From: Oscillospiraceae bacterium
Lineage (GTDB): Bacteria > Bacillota > Clostridia > Oscillospirales > CAG-272
DNA length: 64,000 nucleotides
NCBI GenBank assembly: GCA_015063485.1
Contig: SVUA01000003.1
Span: 51,495-115,494 of the forward strand
Direction: 5' to 3'
How positions within the stretch are numbered: position 1 is the first letter of the stretch; each line of letters starts with the position of its first letter. A program made the position numbers and the translations under genes. The notes under the pieces are model-generated. The model saw only the letters and a program-made list of their open reading frames with translations, did no database searches and was not told the origin of the DNA. Below are positions 31,763 through 39,831 of this stretch, piece after piece.

Positions 31763-32767
31763 TTATTCCCACTCGATAGTACCAACGGGCTTCGGCGTAA
31801 GATCATAAAGAACTCTATTTATACCCTCAACCTCGGCGGTGATGCGCGCGGTGATCTTATGGAGCACAGCGTAAGGGATCTCCTCGATAGTTGCGCTCAT
31901 TGCGTCCTTGGTATTTACGGCACGGATTATTGCGGGCCAACCCTCATATCTGCTCTCGTCCTTAACACCAACGCTCTTTACGTCGGGAACAACTACGAAA
32001 TACTGCCATACTTTCTCTGCAAGACCATTCTTATCGAACTCATCGCGCAAAATAGCATCAGCCTCACGAAGAGCATGAAGTCTGTCTCTCGTGATAGCGC
32101 CAAGGCAACGAACGCCAAGTCCGGGTCCCGGGAACGGCTGACGGTATACCATTGCGTGAGGAAGTCCGAGAGCCTCACCTACAACTCTTACCTCGTCCTT
32201 AAAGAGAAGCTTAACAGGTTCAACAAGTCCATCGAACTTAAGGTCCTCGGGAAGTCCGCCGACGTTGTGGTGCGACTTTACAGCCTTTTTACCCTCTGCC
32301 TGCTTAATGCTCTCGAGTATATCGGGATAAATAGTTCCCTGCGCGAGATATGCAACTCCGTCAAGCTTTCTTGCTTCGTCCGCGAATACATTTATAAATT
32401 CCGCACCGATTATCTTTCTCTTCTTTTCGGGGTCTGAAACACCTGCGAGAAGATCGAGGAAGCGGTCAGTAGCATCTACGTACACGAGGTTCGCGTCAAG
32501 CTGATTCGTGAAAAGCTCAACGACGTTTTCGGACTCATTTTTACGCATAAGACCGTGGTTTACGTGAACGCACACAAGTTGTTTGCCGATAGCCTTAATA
32601 AGAAGTGCGGCAACGACGGAAGAATCCACTCCACCTGAAAGGGCGAGAAGGACCTTTTTGTCACCTACCTGCTCACGAACCTCGCGGATCTGTTCCTCAA
32701 TAAACTTATCGGCGAGCTCCTTGGTTGTAATACGTTCCATTGTTTCGGGGCGCTTGTTGTTATCCAT
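31763..32767 (-). CDS. guaA: GMP synthase, ATP-pyrophosphatase part only
   Basis: 334 residues covering the synthetase half of GMP synthase, which aminates XMP. Motifs are the PP-loop LALSGGVDSSVVAALL near residue 40, AQGTIYPDILES, KSHHNVGGLPEDL, YRQPFPGPGLGVR and the C-terminal dimerisation part ending KPVGTIEWE. The N-terminal glutaminase domain of about 190 residues in ordinary GuaA is absent, and no glutaminase gene is adjacent. ATG 32767 follows CGGAGGATAAATAA. Either a separate GuaA-A subunit exists elsewhere, as in archaea, or ammonia is used directly. Its 3' end is the target site of the downstream island. Confidence 0.92.
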   Translation of the reverse strand: MDNNKRPETMERITTKELADKFIEEQIREVREQVGDKKVLLALSGGVDSSVVAALLIKAIGKQLVCVHVNHGLMRKNESENVVELFTNQLDANLVYVDATDRFLDLLAGVSDPEKKRKIIGAEFINVFADEARKLDGVAYLAQGTIYPDILESIKQAEGKKAVKSHHNVGGLPEDLKFDGLVEPVKLLFKDEVRVVGEALGLPHAMVYRQPFPGPGLGVRCLGAITRDRLHALREADAILRDEFDKNGLAEKVWQYFVVVPDVKSVGVKDESRYEGWPAIIRAVNTKDAMSATIEEIPYAVLHKITARITAEVEGINRVLYDLTPKPVGTIEWE

Positions 32768-32912
32768 TTATTTATCCTCCGTTTTTATAGATCAAAAAAG
32801 AAAACTTTTTCACATTATATATTTTAGCACATTACGAAAAAAGTAGCAATATTTTTTTGAAAAATTTTTTATCATTATTCCGATTTTTCCGTATTGAACA
32901 AAAAACATTTTC

Positions 32913-32950
32913 AAAAAACCTCTCAATTTTCGCAAATTGAGAGGTTTTTT
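32913..32950. terminator. Terminator after the phosphatase-like gene
   Basis: AAAAAACCTCTCAATTT-TCGC-AAATTGAGAGGTTTTTT, 17-bp perfect stem. Confidence 0.9.
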
Positions 32951-32958
32951 GGACAAAA

Positions 32959-33783
32959 TTATATATTCTTTTGTGCGGGATAAGCGCGATAAAGGTGGAC
33001 GATATTAAGGTCCTCGTCCATATCGAGTCCGTGAGAGCCGCACTTTGCGCCGGGTTCTTTGTTGTCAAGTTCATGACAACCGTGGTCCATAGCAAATCCA
33101 ACGAGGGTATCGTGACCCTTCCAATGCTTCTTAACGAGGTGACAAAGAGCCGAAAACTCATGCGCGTTCGAGCGAAGCTCCGCGAGAGCCTCGATGCTTT
33201 CAGGTCCGTACTTGTGCATACGAGCGTCATAGTTTCCGTTATAAACGCAAACCACGTCGTATTTATCCTCAAGCAATACCTCCGCCGCCTTTGCGTTGAT
33301 CTCGTCTATCGTATCGTAAATGAAGTAATCCATTTCGCGCTCAAGATATATTTTTGACATACTGCACTCGGTCTGCGCGATTATAACGGGCTTCTTTCCG
33401 GCGCGGATAAGCGCGTCAAAAAGCGTATCGATCTTTATTACGGGCTTTTCATATCTTCGGATACCGTGTACCTCGGGCTGTGCGCCCGTATACATAGTGC
33501 CAAAGCAAACGGGAGTGACCGAGGGCATAACAGTGCAGAAAGGAAGAGCCAGCTCTGTTTTGCTCGTTGCGACGTCGAGGAGCTGAGGGTATTTCTCATA
33601 TACCCACTGCGCGATAGCATCGGGGTTATACATAAGTATTCTATCCGCCTTTTTTCCTCCGAAAGCTTTGTCAACGTATTCGCAAAGCTCAGGTGAAGCA
33701 GGAGCGGCTTTTTCAGGCGCATCGATACCGATAGCATAAGCGAGAGCCGCGCAAAGTGTGTCCAAGGATTTTTCGTTTGTCAT
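32959..33783 (-). CDS. Alkaline phosphatase superfamily protein
   Basis: 274 residues. The segment PSVTPVCFGTMYTGAQPEVHGIRRYEKPVIKIDTLFDAL resembles the nucleophile region of phosphodiesterase/phosphoglycerate mutase-like enzymes. VVCVYNGNYDARMHKYGP supplies a D-x3-H metal-binding pair, and FAMDHGCHE and SHGLDMDEDLNIVH supply the remaining candidate ligands. The substrate is unknown. ATG 33783 follows AAAGGAATCTGAAAAA. It has its own promoter (TTGATT-16-TAAAAT at 33833-33860) and a strong terminator, so it is monocistronic. Confidence 0.75.
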   Translation of the reverse strand: MTNEKSLDTLCAALAYAIGIDAPEKAAPASPELCEYVDKAFGGKKADRILMYNPDAIAQWVYEKYPQLLDVATSKTELALPFCTVMPSVTPVCFGTMYTGAQPEVHGIRRYEKPVIKIDTLFDALIRAGKKPVIIAQTECSMSKIYLEREMDYFIYDTIDEINAKAAEVLLEDKYDVVCVYNGNYDARMHKYGPESIEALAELRSNAHEFSALCHLVKKHWKGHDTLVGFAMDHGCHELDNKEPGAKCGSHGLDMDEDLNIVHLYRAYPAQKNI

Positions 33784-33832
33784 TTTTTCAGATTCCTTTC
33801 AAAATATATTTGTTAAGTATTCTTACTTATAC

Positions 33833-33860
33833 ATTTTAACACATTTCGAGAAAAAATCAA
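33833..33860 (-). promoter_or_regulatory. Promoter of the phosphatase-like gene
   Basis: On the minus strand TTGATT, 16 nt, TAAAAT, 50 bp before the start codon. Confidence 0.5.
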
Positions 33861-33921
33861 TAATTTTTCGAATTTTTATACGTTATTTGTTATATTAAAA
33901 ATCGATTTGCAGAAGTATTAT

Positions 33922-34160
33922 AAAAGTTGCGGTTTGTCGGGGAGCAGTTTGTTCGCACCCCCATTAGCCTTCTCCAGCGGAGAAGGTGGATTTTGCGAAG
34001 CAAAAGACGGATGAGGAGATCACCATTTAGGTTTTTCAAGACGTGTTCTCCTCATCAGTCGCTATCGCGACAGCTTCTCCGCTGGAGAAGCCTCGGTTTA
34101 AACCGTTTCCTTCGTGCGTAGCCATTTTGTCAAATCAAACCCACCGACAAATCAAAATTT
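33922..34160. repeat. Dispersed family-1 element R5 with CTTCTCCAGCGGAGAAG core
   Basis: Outer ends AAAAGTTGCGGTTTGTCGGGGAG and CCACCGACAAATCAAAATTT. The core has inverted copies of CTTCTCCAGCGGAGAAG (33969-33985 and 34073-34089) and of GATGAGGAG/CTCCTCATC. This core differs from R1-R4, while the outer ends are shared. The element occupies the 408-bp gap between genes. Confidence 0.8.
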
Positions 34161-34191
34161 GAAAATTTCAACATATTATGTAATCCGACGG

Positions 34192-35625
34192 TCAAATATC
34201 TATCTTCGCAAGTCCCGCTTCCGACGTTTCCTTGTAGGAAACAGAGAGGTCACGTCCCGTTTCCTTCATTGCCTTCATTACCTTGTCAAAGGATATCTTT
34301 CGGCTATCCCACAAAAAACTTGCAAGGCTAACGGCGTTTATAGCTCTCATAGCCGCTACCGCGTTTCGCTCGATACAAGGTATCTGAACGAGTCCGCAGA
34401 TAGGGTCGCAGGTAAGTCCGAGATGATGCTCGATAGCTATCTCCGCCGCGTATTCTATTTTATCTATACTCAATTCAAACAATTCGCCAAGAGCAGCCGC
34501 CGCCATAGCGCACGCGCTTCCTATCTCCGCCTGACAGCCGCATTCCGCGCCCGATATCGACGCGTTCGTTTTTATCAATGCGCCTATAACGCCCGCCGTT
34601 TCAAGCGCGCGGATTATCTCATTGTCGCTGTATCCGTTCTTCTGCTGTTGATAGTATAACACAGCGGGTAAAACGCCCGACGCTCCGCACGTAGGAGCTG
34701 TTACGATAGTCTCGCCCTGCGCATTCTGCTCACTCACGGCATACGCGTACGCGCAAACCATTCTGTTTTCTCTCGTCTGCGCCGACTCGTCTATATGCTG
34801 ACTGTTAAAGAGAGCCTTGGCCTTCTTTTTGACGTCAAGTCCTCCGGGAAGTACACCCTCGTCCGCAAGTCCCTTTTGTATAGACGTTTTCATTGCGTTC
34901 CATACCGTATGCATATATCCGCGAAAATCGGGAGCTTCGTTTCTCTCTGCGTATTGCCAAATTCTTATATTCTGCTCTTTGCAATACTCTGAAATATCGG
35001 AAAATGTACTTAATGCAAAAACGCGTTCTTCCTTTTTTACTTCGTCGTTGGCGAAAGCAATACTACCGCCGCCAACACTCTTAACACACGCCTTATCTAT
35101 CTCCCTGCCGTCCTTATATGCAAACAGACGCATAGTGTTCGGGTGAGGAATATCGGTCTCAAAATAATCAAGCTCAACGTCGCAAGGAATAGGCGCGAGA
35201 GTCTTTTTCACGACCGCATCCGTGCCGTGTCCCCTTCCCGTCTTTGCAAGCGAGCCGTAGAGTATTACCTTAAAGCGATCCGCCTGAGCGTTTCTCTGCT
35301 TGAATATGATACACGCGCGTTCAGGACCTATCGTGTGAGAGCTTGACGGTCCTCTGCCTATCTTGTAAAGCTCTGTTATCGATGCCATTCCGTCCACCGA
35401 CGTTTCGTGACGAACCTCAGAAGGCTCGGAAACGAGCAGTTCCTCTACCGCAACGTTAAGTATGCGCGCCGTCATTATCAAATTTTTAGCTGACGGCTGT
35501 GATAGTCCCGTCTCCCACTTGGATATTGCTCTGTCACTTATACCAAGATATTCGGCAAGCACCTTTTGCGATATTCCCTTTTTAGTTCTGACCTCTTTTA
35601 GCTTTTCACCCTGAAAATCTCTCAT
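34192..35625 (-). CDS. Helix-turn-helix / L-serine ammonia-lyase fusion
   Basis: 477 residues. Residues 1-66 form an XRE-type helix-turn-helix (LKEVRTKKGISQKVLAEYLGISDRAISKWETGLSQPS). From about residue 80 the protein is an iron-sulfur L-serine dehydratase with the beta part (ELYKIGRGPSSSHTIGPERA, FYGSLAKTGRGHGTDAV-like) and alpha part (TAPTCGASGVLPA, ISGAECGCQAEIGSACAMAAAAL, CDPICGLVQIPCIERN) in one chain. The cysteines needed for the cluster are present. The enzyme converts serine to pyruvate and ammonia; the DNA-binding domain suggests autoregulation or a trigger function. ATG 35625 follows AAAGAGGTATGTC. Confidence 0.9.
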   Translation of the reverse strand: MRDFQGEKLKEVRTKKGISQKVLAEYLGISDRAISKWETGLSQPSAKNLIMTARILNVAVEELLVSEPSEVRHETSVDGMASITELYKIGRGPSSSHTIGPERACIIFKQRNAQADRFKVILYGSLAKTGRGHGTDAVVKKTLAPIPCDVELDYFETDIPHPNTMRLFAYKDGREIDKACVKSVGGGSIAFANDEVKKEERVFALSTFSDISEYCKEQNIRIWQYAERNEAPDFRGYMHTVWNAMKTSIQKGLADEGVLPGGLDVKKKAKALFNSQHIDESAQTRENRMVCAYAYAVSEQNAQGETIVTAPTCGASGVLPAVLYYQQQKNGYSDNEIIRALETAGVIGALIKTNASISGAECGCQAEIGSACAMAAAALGELFELSIDKIEYAAEIAIEHHLGLTCDPICGLVQIPCIERNAVAAMRAINAVSLASFLWDSRKISFDKVMKAMKETGRDLSVSYKETSEAGLAKIDI

Positions 35626-35731
35626 GACATACCTCTTTATGTAACGAATTTACTTAATTATACATAAAAAATATCCAACTATAAAGGCTTTTTGATTTAT
35701 TTGTTGTTGCCAATATCAACCGTGAGTTGAT

Positions 35732-36211
35732 TTATTTATGATACCTTGTTCCCTTTCGAATGTTAAATGCTCTGTAAACGCCCTCAAGGAGCAAAACGCG
35801 CATAAGCTGATGCGGAAAGGTCATTTTCGATACCGAGAGACGCATATACGCGCTTCTTTTAACGCTATCGGCAAGTCCAAACGAGCTTCCGATAATGAAA
35901 ACTATCTCCCCCGCTGTCTGCTCTATCTTGCCGATCCTCTCGGCAAGTTCCTCGGACGAGAGCTGATTTCCTTCAACACACATAGCTATCCTGTACGCGC
36001 GCGGAGAAATGCTTTTTTCTATCTGCAACGCCTCGCGCTCAAGAGCCTTTTGTATCTCGGTGTCCGACGGGTCGTCGGGGAGCTTTTCTTCCTTTAGCTG
36101 TACCGTCTCAAAACGGCAAAAGGCAGAAAGCCTTTTTTCATATTCAGCAGCGGCATCGCGCAGATAGCTCTCTTTAAGATTTCCTATAACGATAAATTTT
36201 ACGTTAAGCAT
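35732..36211 (-). CDS. rlmH: 23S rRNA (pseudouridine-1915-N3)-methyltransferase
   Basis: 159-residue SPOUT methyltransferase. It has FIVIGNLKESYLRDAAAEYEKRL at the N-terminus, EIVFIIGSSFGL in place of the usual FxIGGxxG, and the C-terminal knot LSVSKMTFPHQLMRVLLLEGVYRAFNIRKGTRYHK. It acts on helix 69 of 23S rRNA in assembled ribosomes. The upstream MBL gene stops one base before the start, and its last codons (GGAGGACATATAA) provide the ribosome binding site. Confidence 0.95.
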   Translation of the reverse strand: MLNVKFIVIGNLKESYLRDAAAEYEKRLSAFCRFETVQLKEEKLPDDPSDTEIQKALEREALQIEKSISPRAYRIAMCVEGNQLSSEELAERIGKIEQTAGEIVFIIGSSFGLADSVKRSAYMRLSVSKMTFPHQLMRVLLLEGVYRAFNIRKGTRYHK

Positions 36212-37012
36212 TTATATGTCCTCCGAAAAGCATAGCTCTGTCGGTTCGTCCGCAGAAGCGACCGCCACGGTAACACGCGTGTCCGAAATGGCGCACTCGG
36301 CTTCGTCAAGAGCAAGATGCGGCTCGTTGTTCTCTTCGCTGAGGTGAGCGAGAAGAAACGCGCGCGTTCCGCTCTGCGCCAAGGACGCGGCAAAAGCCGC
36401 GCTGTCGGGATTTGATAGATGTCCTCGGTTCGATCTTATTCTCAATTTTAGATCGTACGGATAAGGACCTTCCATAAGCATTATGGGGTCGTGATTCGAT
36501 TCAAGCACGACCGCCTCGCAGCCGCAAAGTCCCTCTCTGACCGAATCCGAAACGTAACCGATATCGGTAGCAAGTCCGATATAGTGAGTGCCGTCGCAGT
36601 CCTCAAAGCTTATCCTGTAACCCACGCTCATGCGGCTGTCGTGCGGCGTACGGAAGGACGACACGGTAAGCGCGCCGACCGTCTCCGTAAACATAGCGTC
36701 GTGTCTTACGAGATTTTCGTGTAACGGTCCGCGCGGCAATCTGTCAAAGCGTTCAGCAGACTTTGCCATTATATGTATGGATATTGAGTGCTTTTTAGAA
36801 AGTACCTCAAGAGCGGACACGTGATCGCTGTGCTCGTGCGTTATAAAGATCGCGCCGATATCCGAAAGCGCAACTCCGATATCCGAAAGTGCACGGCACA
36901 GCGAACGCGCGCTCTTTCCCGCATCTATAAGTATTGAGCTTCCGCAAGCGCTTATATATATCGAATTTCCGCCCGAGCCTGAATAAAGAGTTACTATCCT
37001 ACAATTTTTCAT
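36212..37012 (-). CDS. MBL-fold hydrolase of the YycJ/WalJ type
   Basis: 266-residue metallo-beta-lactamase fold protein. It contains LYSGSGGNSIYI, ILIDAGKSARSL, the metal motif ITHEHSDHVSAL, ESNHDPIML and KLRIRSNRGHLSN. YycJ/WalJ is a 5'-3' exonuclease-like protein linked to DNA repair and cell-wall homeostasis in Firmicutes, and it commonly precedes rlmH, as here. It lies in a run galK - small membrane protein - MBL - rlmH on the minus strand. Confidence 0.9.
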   Translation of the reverse strand: MKNCRIVTLYSGSGGNSIYISACGSSILIDAGKSARSLCRALSDIGVALSDIGAIFITHEHSDHVSALEVLSKKHSISIHIMAKSAERFDRLPRGPLHENLVRHDAMFTETVGALTVSSFRTPHDSRMSVGYRISFEDCDGTHYIGLATDIGYVSDSVREGLCGCEAVVLESNHDPIMLMEGPYPYDLKLRIRSNRGHLSNPDSAAFAASLAQSGTRAFLLAHLSEENNEPHLALDEAECAISDTRVTVAVASADEPTELCFSEDI

Positions 37013-37019
37013 ATCCGTA

Positions 37020-37445
37020 TCATGCTCCGAACAAGCCCTTAATTACGAAAAGATCAAACGCGTCAAACGCAAACGTAAAGAGAAACGCAAACGCGACGAT
37101 AAGCAGCCAACGCGATCTTTCCGAGCGTTTTTTAGCGTCCTCTATAAACTTCGTTTTTTCTTCCTCGCTCCATTCAAGCGGAAGCATCTCGCGCGTGATA
37201 CCATTTCGCGAAAAGCCACGGTTGTAAATAACGTAGCCTATCACCGAGGTAGCGGTTATCACGGCATATATTCCAAACACTATGTAAAACTCGGGACGCT
37301 GCATAAAGAAACGGTAAATGACGAGAACCGCTACCGTTACCACGATAAGCACCGCAATTTTAACCAACGCCTTTTTAGCCGCTTTTTTCCTTTGCTCAAG
37401 CGTCATATCGTCATTCTGCGGTGAATTTATTCTTCTTTCCGACAT
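37020..37445 (-). CDS. Small membrane protein of unknown function
   Basis: 141 residues with three transmembrane segments (ALVKIAVLIVVTVAVLVIYRF, FYIVFGIYAVITATSVIGYVIY, LLIVAFAFLFTFAFDAFDLFVI) and a Lys/Glu-rich cytoplasmic loop (PLEWSEEEKTKFIEDAKKRSERS). ATG 37445 is preceded by GAGGAGAAAAA; the ORF track starts eight codons further upstream, inside the gap to galK. It shares an operon with the MBL hydrolase and rlmH. Confidence 0.75.
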   Translation of the reverse strand: MSERRINSPQNDDMTLEQRKKAAKKALVKIAVLIVVTVAVLVIYRFFMQRPEFYIVFGIYAVITATSVIGYVIYNRGFSRNGITREMLPLEWSEEEKTKFIEDAKKRSERSRWLLIVAFAFLFTFAFDAFDLFVIKGLFGA

Positions 37446-37461
37446 TTTTTCTCCTCGATAT

Positions 37462-38745
37462 TTAAGCAATACAGGTTGCTCCTACGGGACGTATGCGGAG
37501 AACGATACACTTTCCTTCCCCGAATACGCTGTCCATAAGCGCGCGGAAGCCCTCAACTTCACTCATAGGTACGAACGCCTGTATAGTTCCCGCAAATCCG
37601 CCGCCGTGAACACGCCAAGCGGCACTCTTGCCCGAAAGATATCCGTCCGCCAAGCAAAGAGCCAAAGACAATCCCTGCTCACGAAGATTTTTCGTTGTAT
37701 AAACGTTTTGCAGATAGCAGAACGAGGATCTGCCCGAAGCTATCACCTCGGAGAAAAACGCATCTATATCGCCTTCCATAAGCGCCGCCTTCTGCTTCGC
37801 GACTCTCTTGTTTTCATTAAAGAAGTGGAGCGCGCGGAGTATCGCTCTGTCTCCGAGCTTTTCGCGAAGAACGGGTATCTCACGCACAAGCTCATTCTCG
37901 TCAAGTTCACGAAGAACACTCTTGCCGAAATGAGCGGCTACCGCCTTCATTTCGGAGGGTACGGAAGCGTAATCATCGGTAAGATCGGCGTGGTTTCCGC
38001 CTGTGTTTACGATACAAAGATTGTATCCCTTTGCCGAGATATCAAGATCCACCTTTTCTATTTCGGGTTGCTTTGGGTCTGCAAAATCGATAGCTACGAT
38101 ACCGCCGACGGCGCACGCGACCTGATCCATAAGTCCGCAGGGCTTACCGAAAAATTCATTCTCGGCATACTGCGCAAGCTTTGCTATCTCAACGTTAGAT
38201 ACCTCTCCGTCGTTATATATGTAGTTGAGTATGTTTCCGACCATATCCTCAAACGCGGCAGAAGAGGAAAGACCGCTTCCTTTTAGCACGTTTGACGTGG
38301 TGTACGCGTCAAATCCGCCGATTTTCAAGCTCTCTTTAGCAAATCCCGCGCACATTCCCGCAATAATAGATTCTGATGTGCCGTATTTTTCTTTGACAGG
38401 AGTGTTGTAGACAGAAAAATCAACGACATCCTCGGGAAACCCCTCGCTCTTTATGCGAATAACGCTGTCCTCTCTCTTTGATGCAACAGCTATAATATCA
38501 AGGTCGATAGAAGCCGCTACGACACAACCGTGATTGTGGTCGGTGTGGTTGCCCGAAAGCTCACTTCTGCCCGCAACGCTATAAAGACCGACTTCTCTGT
38601 CCTCTCCGTAAAGTTTTGCAAATTCGTCGATAGCCTTTGTGTAGCGTTCCTTTTGGAAAGAGACCGCTCCCTCTCCGTAAACGTAAGCAAATTTTTCGTC
38701 AAGCGCTCCGCTTGCAATGTAGCCTTTCATCTGGATCGTGTTCAT
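37462..38745 (-). CDS. galK: Galactokinase
   Basis: 427-residue GHMP kinase that phosphorylates galactose for the Leloir pathway. The galactokinase signature is GRSELSGNHTDHNHG and the ATP loop is LKGSGLSSSAAFE, followed by GKPCGLMDQVACAVGG and the C-terminal AWRVHGGGFAGTIQAFVP. The GRSELSG variant replaces the usual GRVNLIG, which is seen in some Clostridia. ATG 38745 follows AAAGGAGAATAAAAGAT, and a TTGCTC-17-TATAAT promoter lies upstream. galT and galE are not nearby. Confidence 0.9.
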   Translation of the reverse strand: MNTIQMKGYIASGALDEKFAYVYGEGAVSFQKERYTKAIDEFAKLYGEDREVGLYSVAGRSELSGNHTDHNHGCVVAASIDLDIIAVASKREDSVIRIKSEGFPEDVVDFSVYNTPVKEKYGTSESIIAGMCAGFAKESLKIGGFDAYTTSNVLKGSGLSSSAAFEDMVGNILNYIYNDGEVSNVEIAKLAQYAENEFFGKPCGLMDQVACAVGGIVAIDFADPKQPEIEKVDLDISAKGYNLCIVNTGGNHADLTDDYASVPSEMKAVAAHFGKSVLRELDENELVREIPVLREKLGDRAILRALHFFNENKRVAKQKAALMEGDIDAFFSEVIASGRSSFCYLQNVYTTKNLREQGLSLALCLADGYLSGKSAAWRVHGGGFAGTIQAFVPMSEVEGFRALMDSVFGEGKCIVLRIRPVGATCIA

Positions 38746-38794
38746 ATCTTTTATTCTCCTTTACGATTTATTTTTTAATTAAATATTCATAATA

Positions 38795-38823
38795 ATTATA
38801 TCATCTGTGATTTATTTGAGCAA
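38795..38823 (-). promoter_or_regulatory. Promoter of galK
   Basis: TTGCTC, 17 nt, TATAAT on the minus strand, 50 bp before the galK start. Confidence 0.55.
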
Positions 38824-38872
38824 GAGGTTTATAATAAAATTATTTTATTTTTTACAAATGACGGCTTTTCTC

Positions 38873-38901
38873 TTGAAAAAATCATTAAAATGTTATATAA
38901 T
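38873..38901 (+). promoter_or_regulatory. Promoter of the membrane protein-GH30-MATE run
   Basis: TTGAAA, 17 nt, TATAAT, 64 bp before the ATG at 38966. Confidence 0.6.
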
Positions 38902-38965
38902 TATTGTATTGGATAGCTTTTCTCTGCCAATTCTTGATTTTTTACAAAGAAACGAAAGGACGACG

Positions 38966-39775
38966 ATGAGTAATTTCAGAAAATTTACCGAGTTTTGCGC
39001 GGGAATTTCGGTGTTTGCCGCGATAATGTACGTTTTAAGGCAGTACCTTGAATATAACTTTAAAGACGTTGAATCAACGAAGGAAAAGCTTAAGATATTT
39101 TTCGACCCGTCCTCTTCAAGAGACTATCGCGGATATATACTTCTTGCCGCGCTTCTACTCTTAGCAATAGCGGTAAGCCTTGTGTTCAAGCGTGTTCCCG
39201 AGCTTTCGTTCTTTTTATCCGCGCTTCCTCTTCTTTACGTTATATATCTGTACGACGCGGGCAGACTTTACGAAAGACCTATGCTCTTTTTCTGCCTTTC
39301 GATAGTTCAGATAACGGGTAATCTCTTTGATTCGCTCAAGCTGTCCGAGAAAGGACGCAAATACAGTCCCGTCATCACCTCGTTTTTTGCCTCGCTGATT
39401 CCTCTGCTCTGCTGTCTTTTAACGCTCTGGAGAAAAGGAGAGGTAACAAATATCCCGCTCGACAAGCTATATCCATTCGACCTTGAGATAATGCGTAATA
39501 TTGACGATATAGACGTGTCTCTGTTTAAAACGATAGCTGTAATGTACGGAGTTATCCTGCTCATAAGCATTATCTTAAGAGGCGTTCACTTTATAGACTT
39601 TTTCCTATCTCTTGTTCCGCTTGTATTCGTTATATATAAGCAGTCGACCGAAGCTCTCGGTCCTCATCATGAAATAATAATGGCGGCGGCTATACTCTGC
39701 TCGATAACACACCTGTGCCTTACCGTCGGAGCGCGCTCGAAAGCCTTCTTAAAAGAAGGATCTCAAGATCTCTAA
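38966..39775 (+). CDS. Polytopic membrane protein of unknown function
   Basis: 269 residues with about eight hydrophobic segments (FCAGISVFAAIMYVL, GYILLAALLLLAIAVSLVF, LSFFLSALPLLYVIYLY, VITSFFASLIPLLCCLLTL, TIAVMYGVILLISIIL, IIMAAAILCSITHLCLTV). The N- and C-halves show a similar alternation (LSFFLSALPLLYVIYLYDAG and IDFFLSLVPLVFVIYKQSTE), suggesting an internal duplication. I do not recognise a family. ATG 38966 follows AAAGGACGACG. Confidence 0.7.
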   Translation: MSNFRKFTEFCAGISVFAAIMYVLRQYLEYNFKDVESTKEKLKIFFDPSSSRDYRGYILLAALLLLAIAVSLVFKRVPELSFFLSALPLLYVIYLYDAGRLYERPMLFFCLSIVQITGNLFDSLKLSEKGRKYSPVITSFFASLIPLLCCLLTLWRKGEVTNIPLDKLYPFDLEIMRNIDDIDVSLFKTIAVMYGVILLISIILRGVHFIDFFLSLVPLVFVIYKQSTEALGPHHEIIMAAAILCSITHLCLTVGARSKAFLKEGSQDL

Positions 39776-39831
39776 AAATTGTAGATAACGGTTAAATCAA
39801 CCTATAAATAATAAAACGAAAGGACATTTCT

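Noticed and set aside
33927-34121. 64-residue plus-strand frame in element R5
   Set aside because: Entirely within the hairpin repeat; Arg/Ser-rich composition reflects the palindromes.
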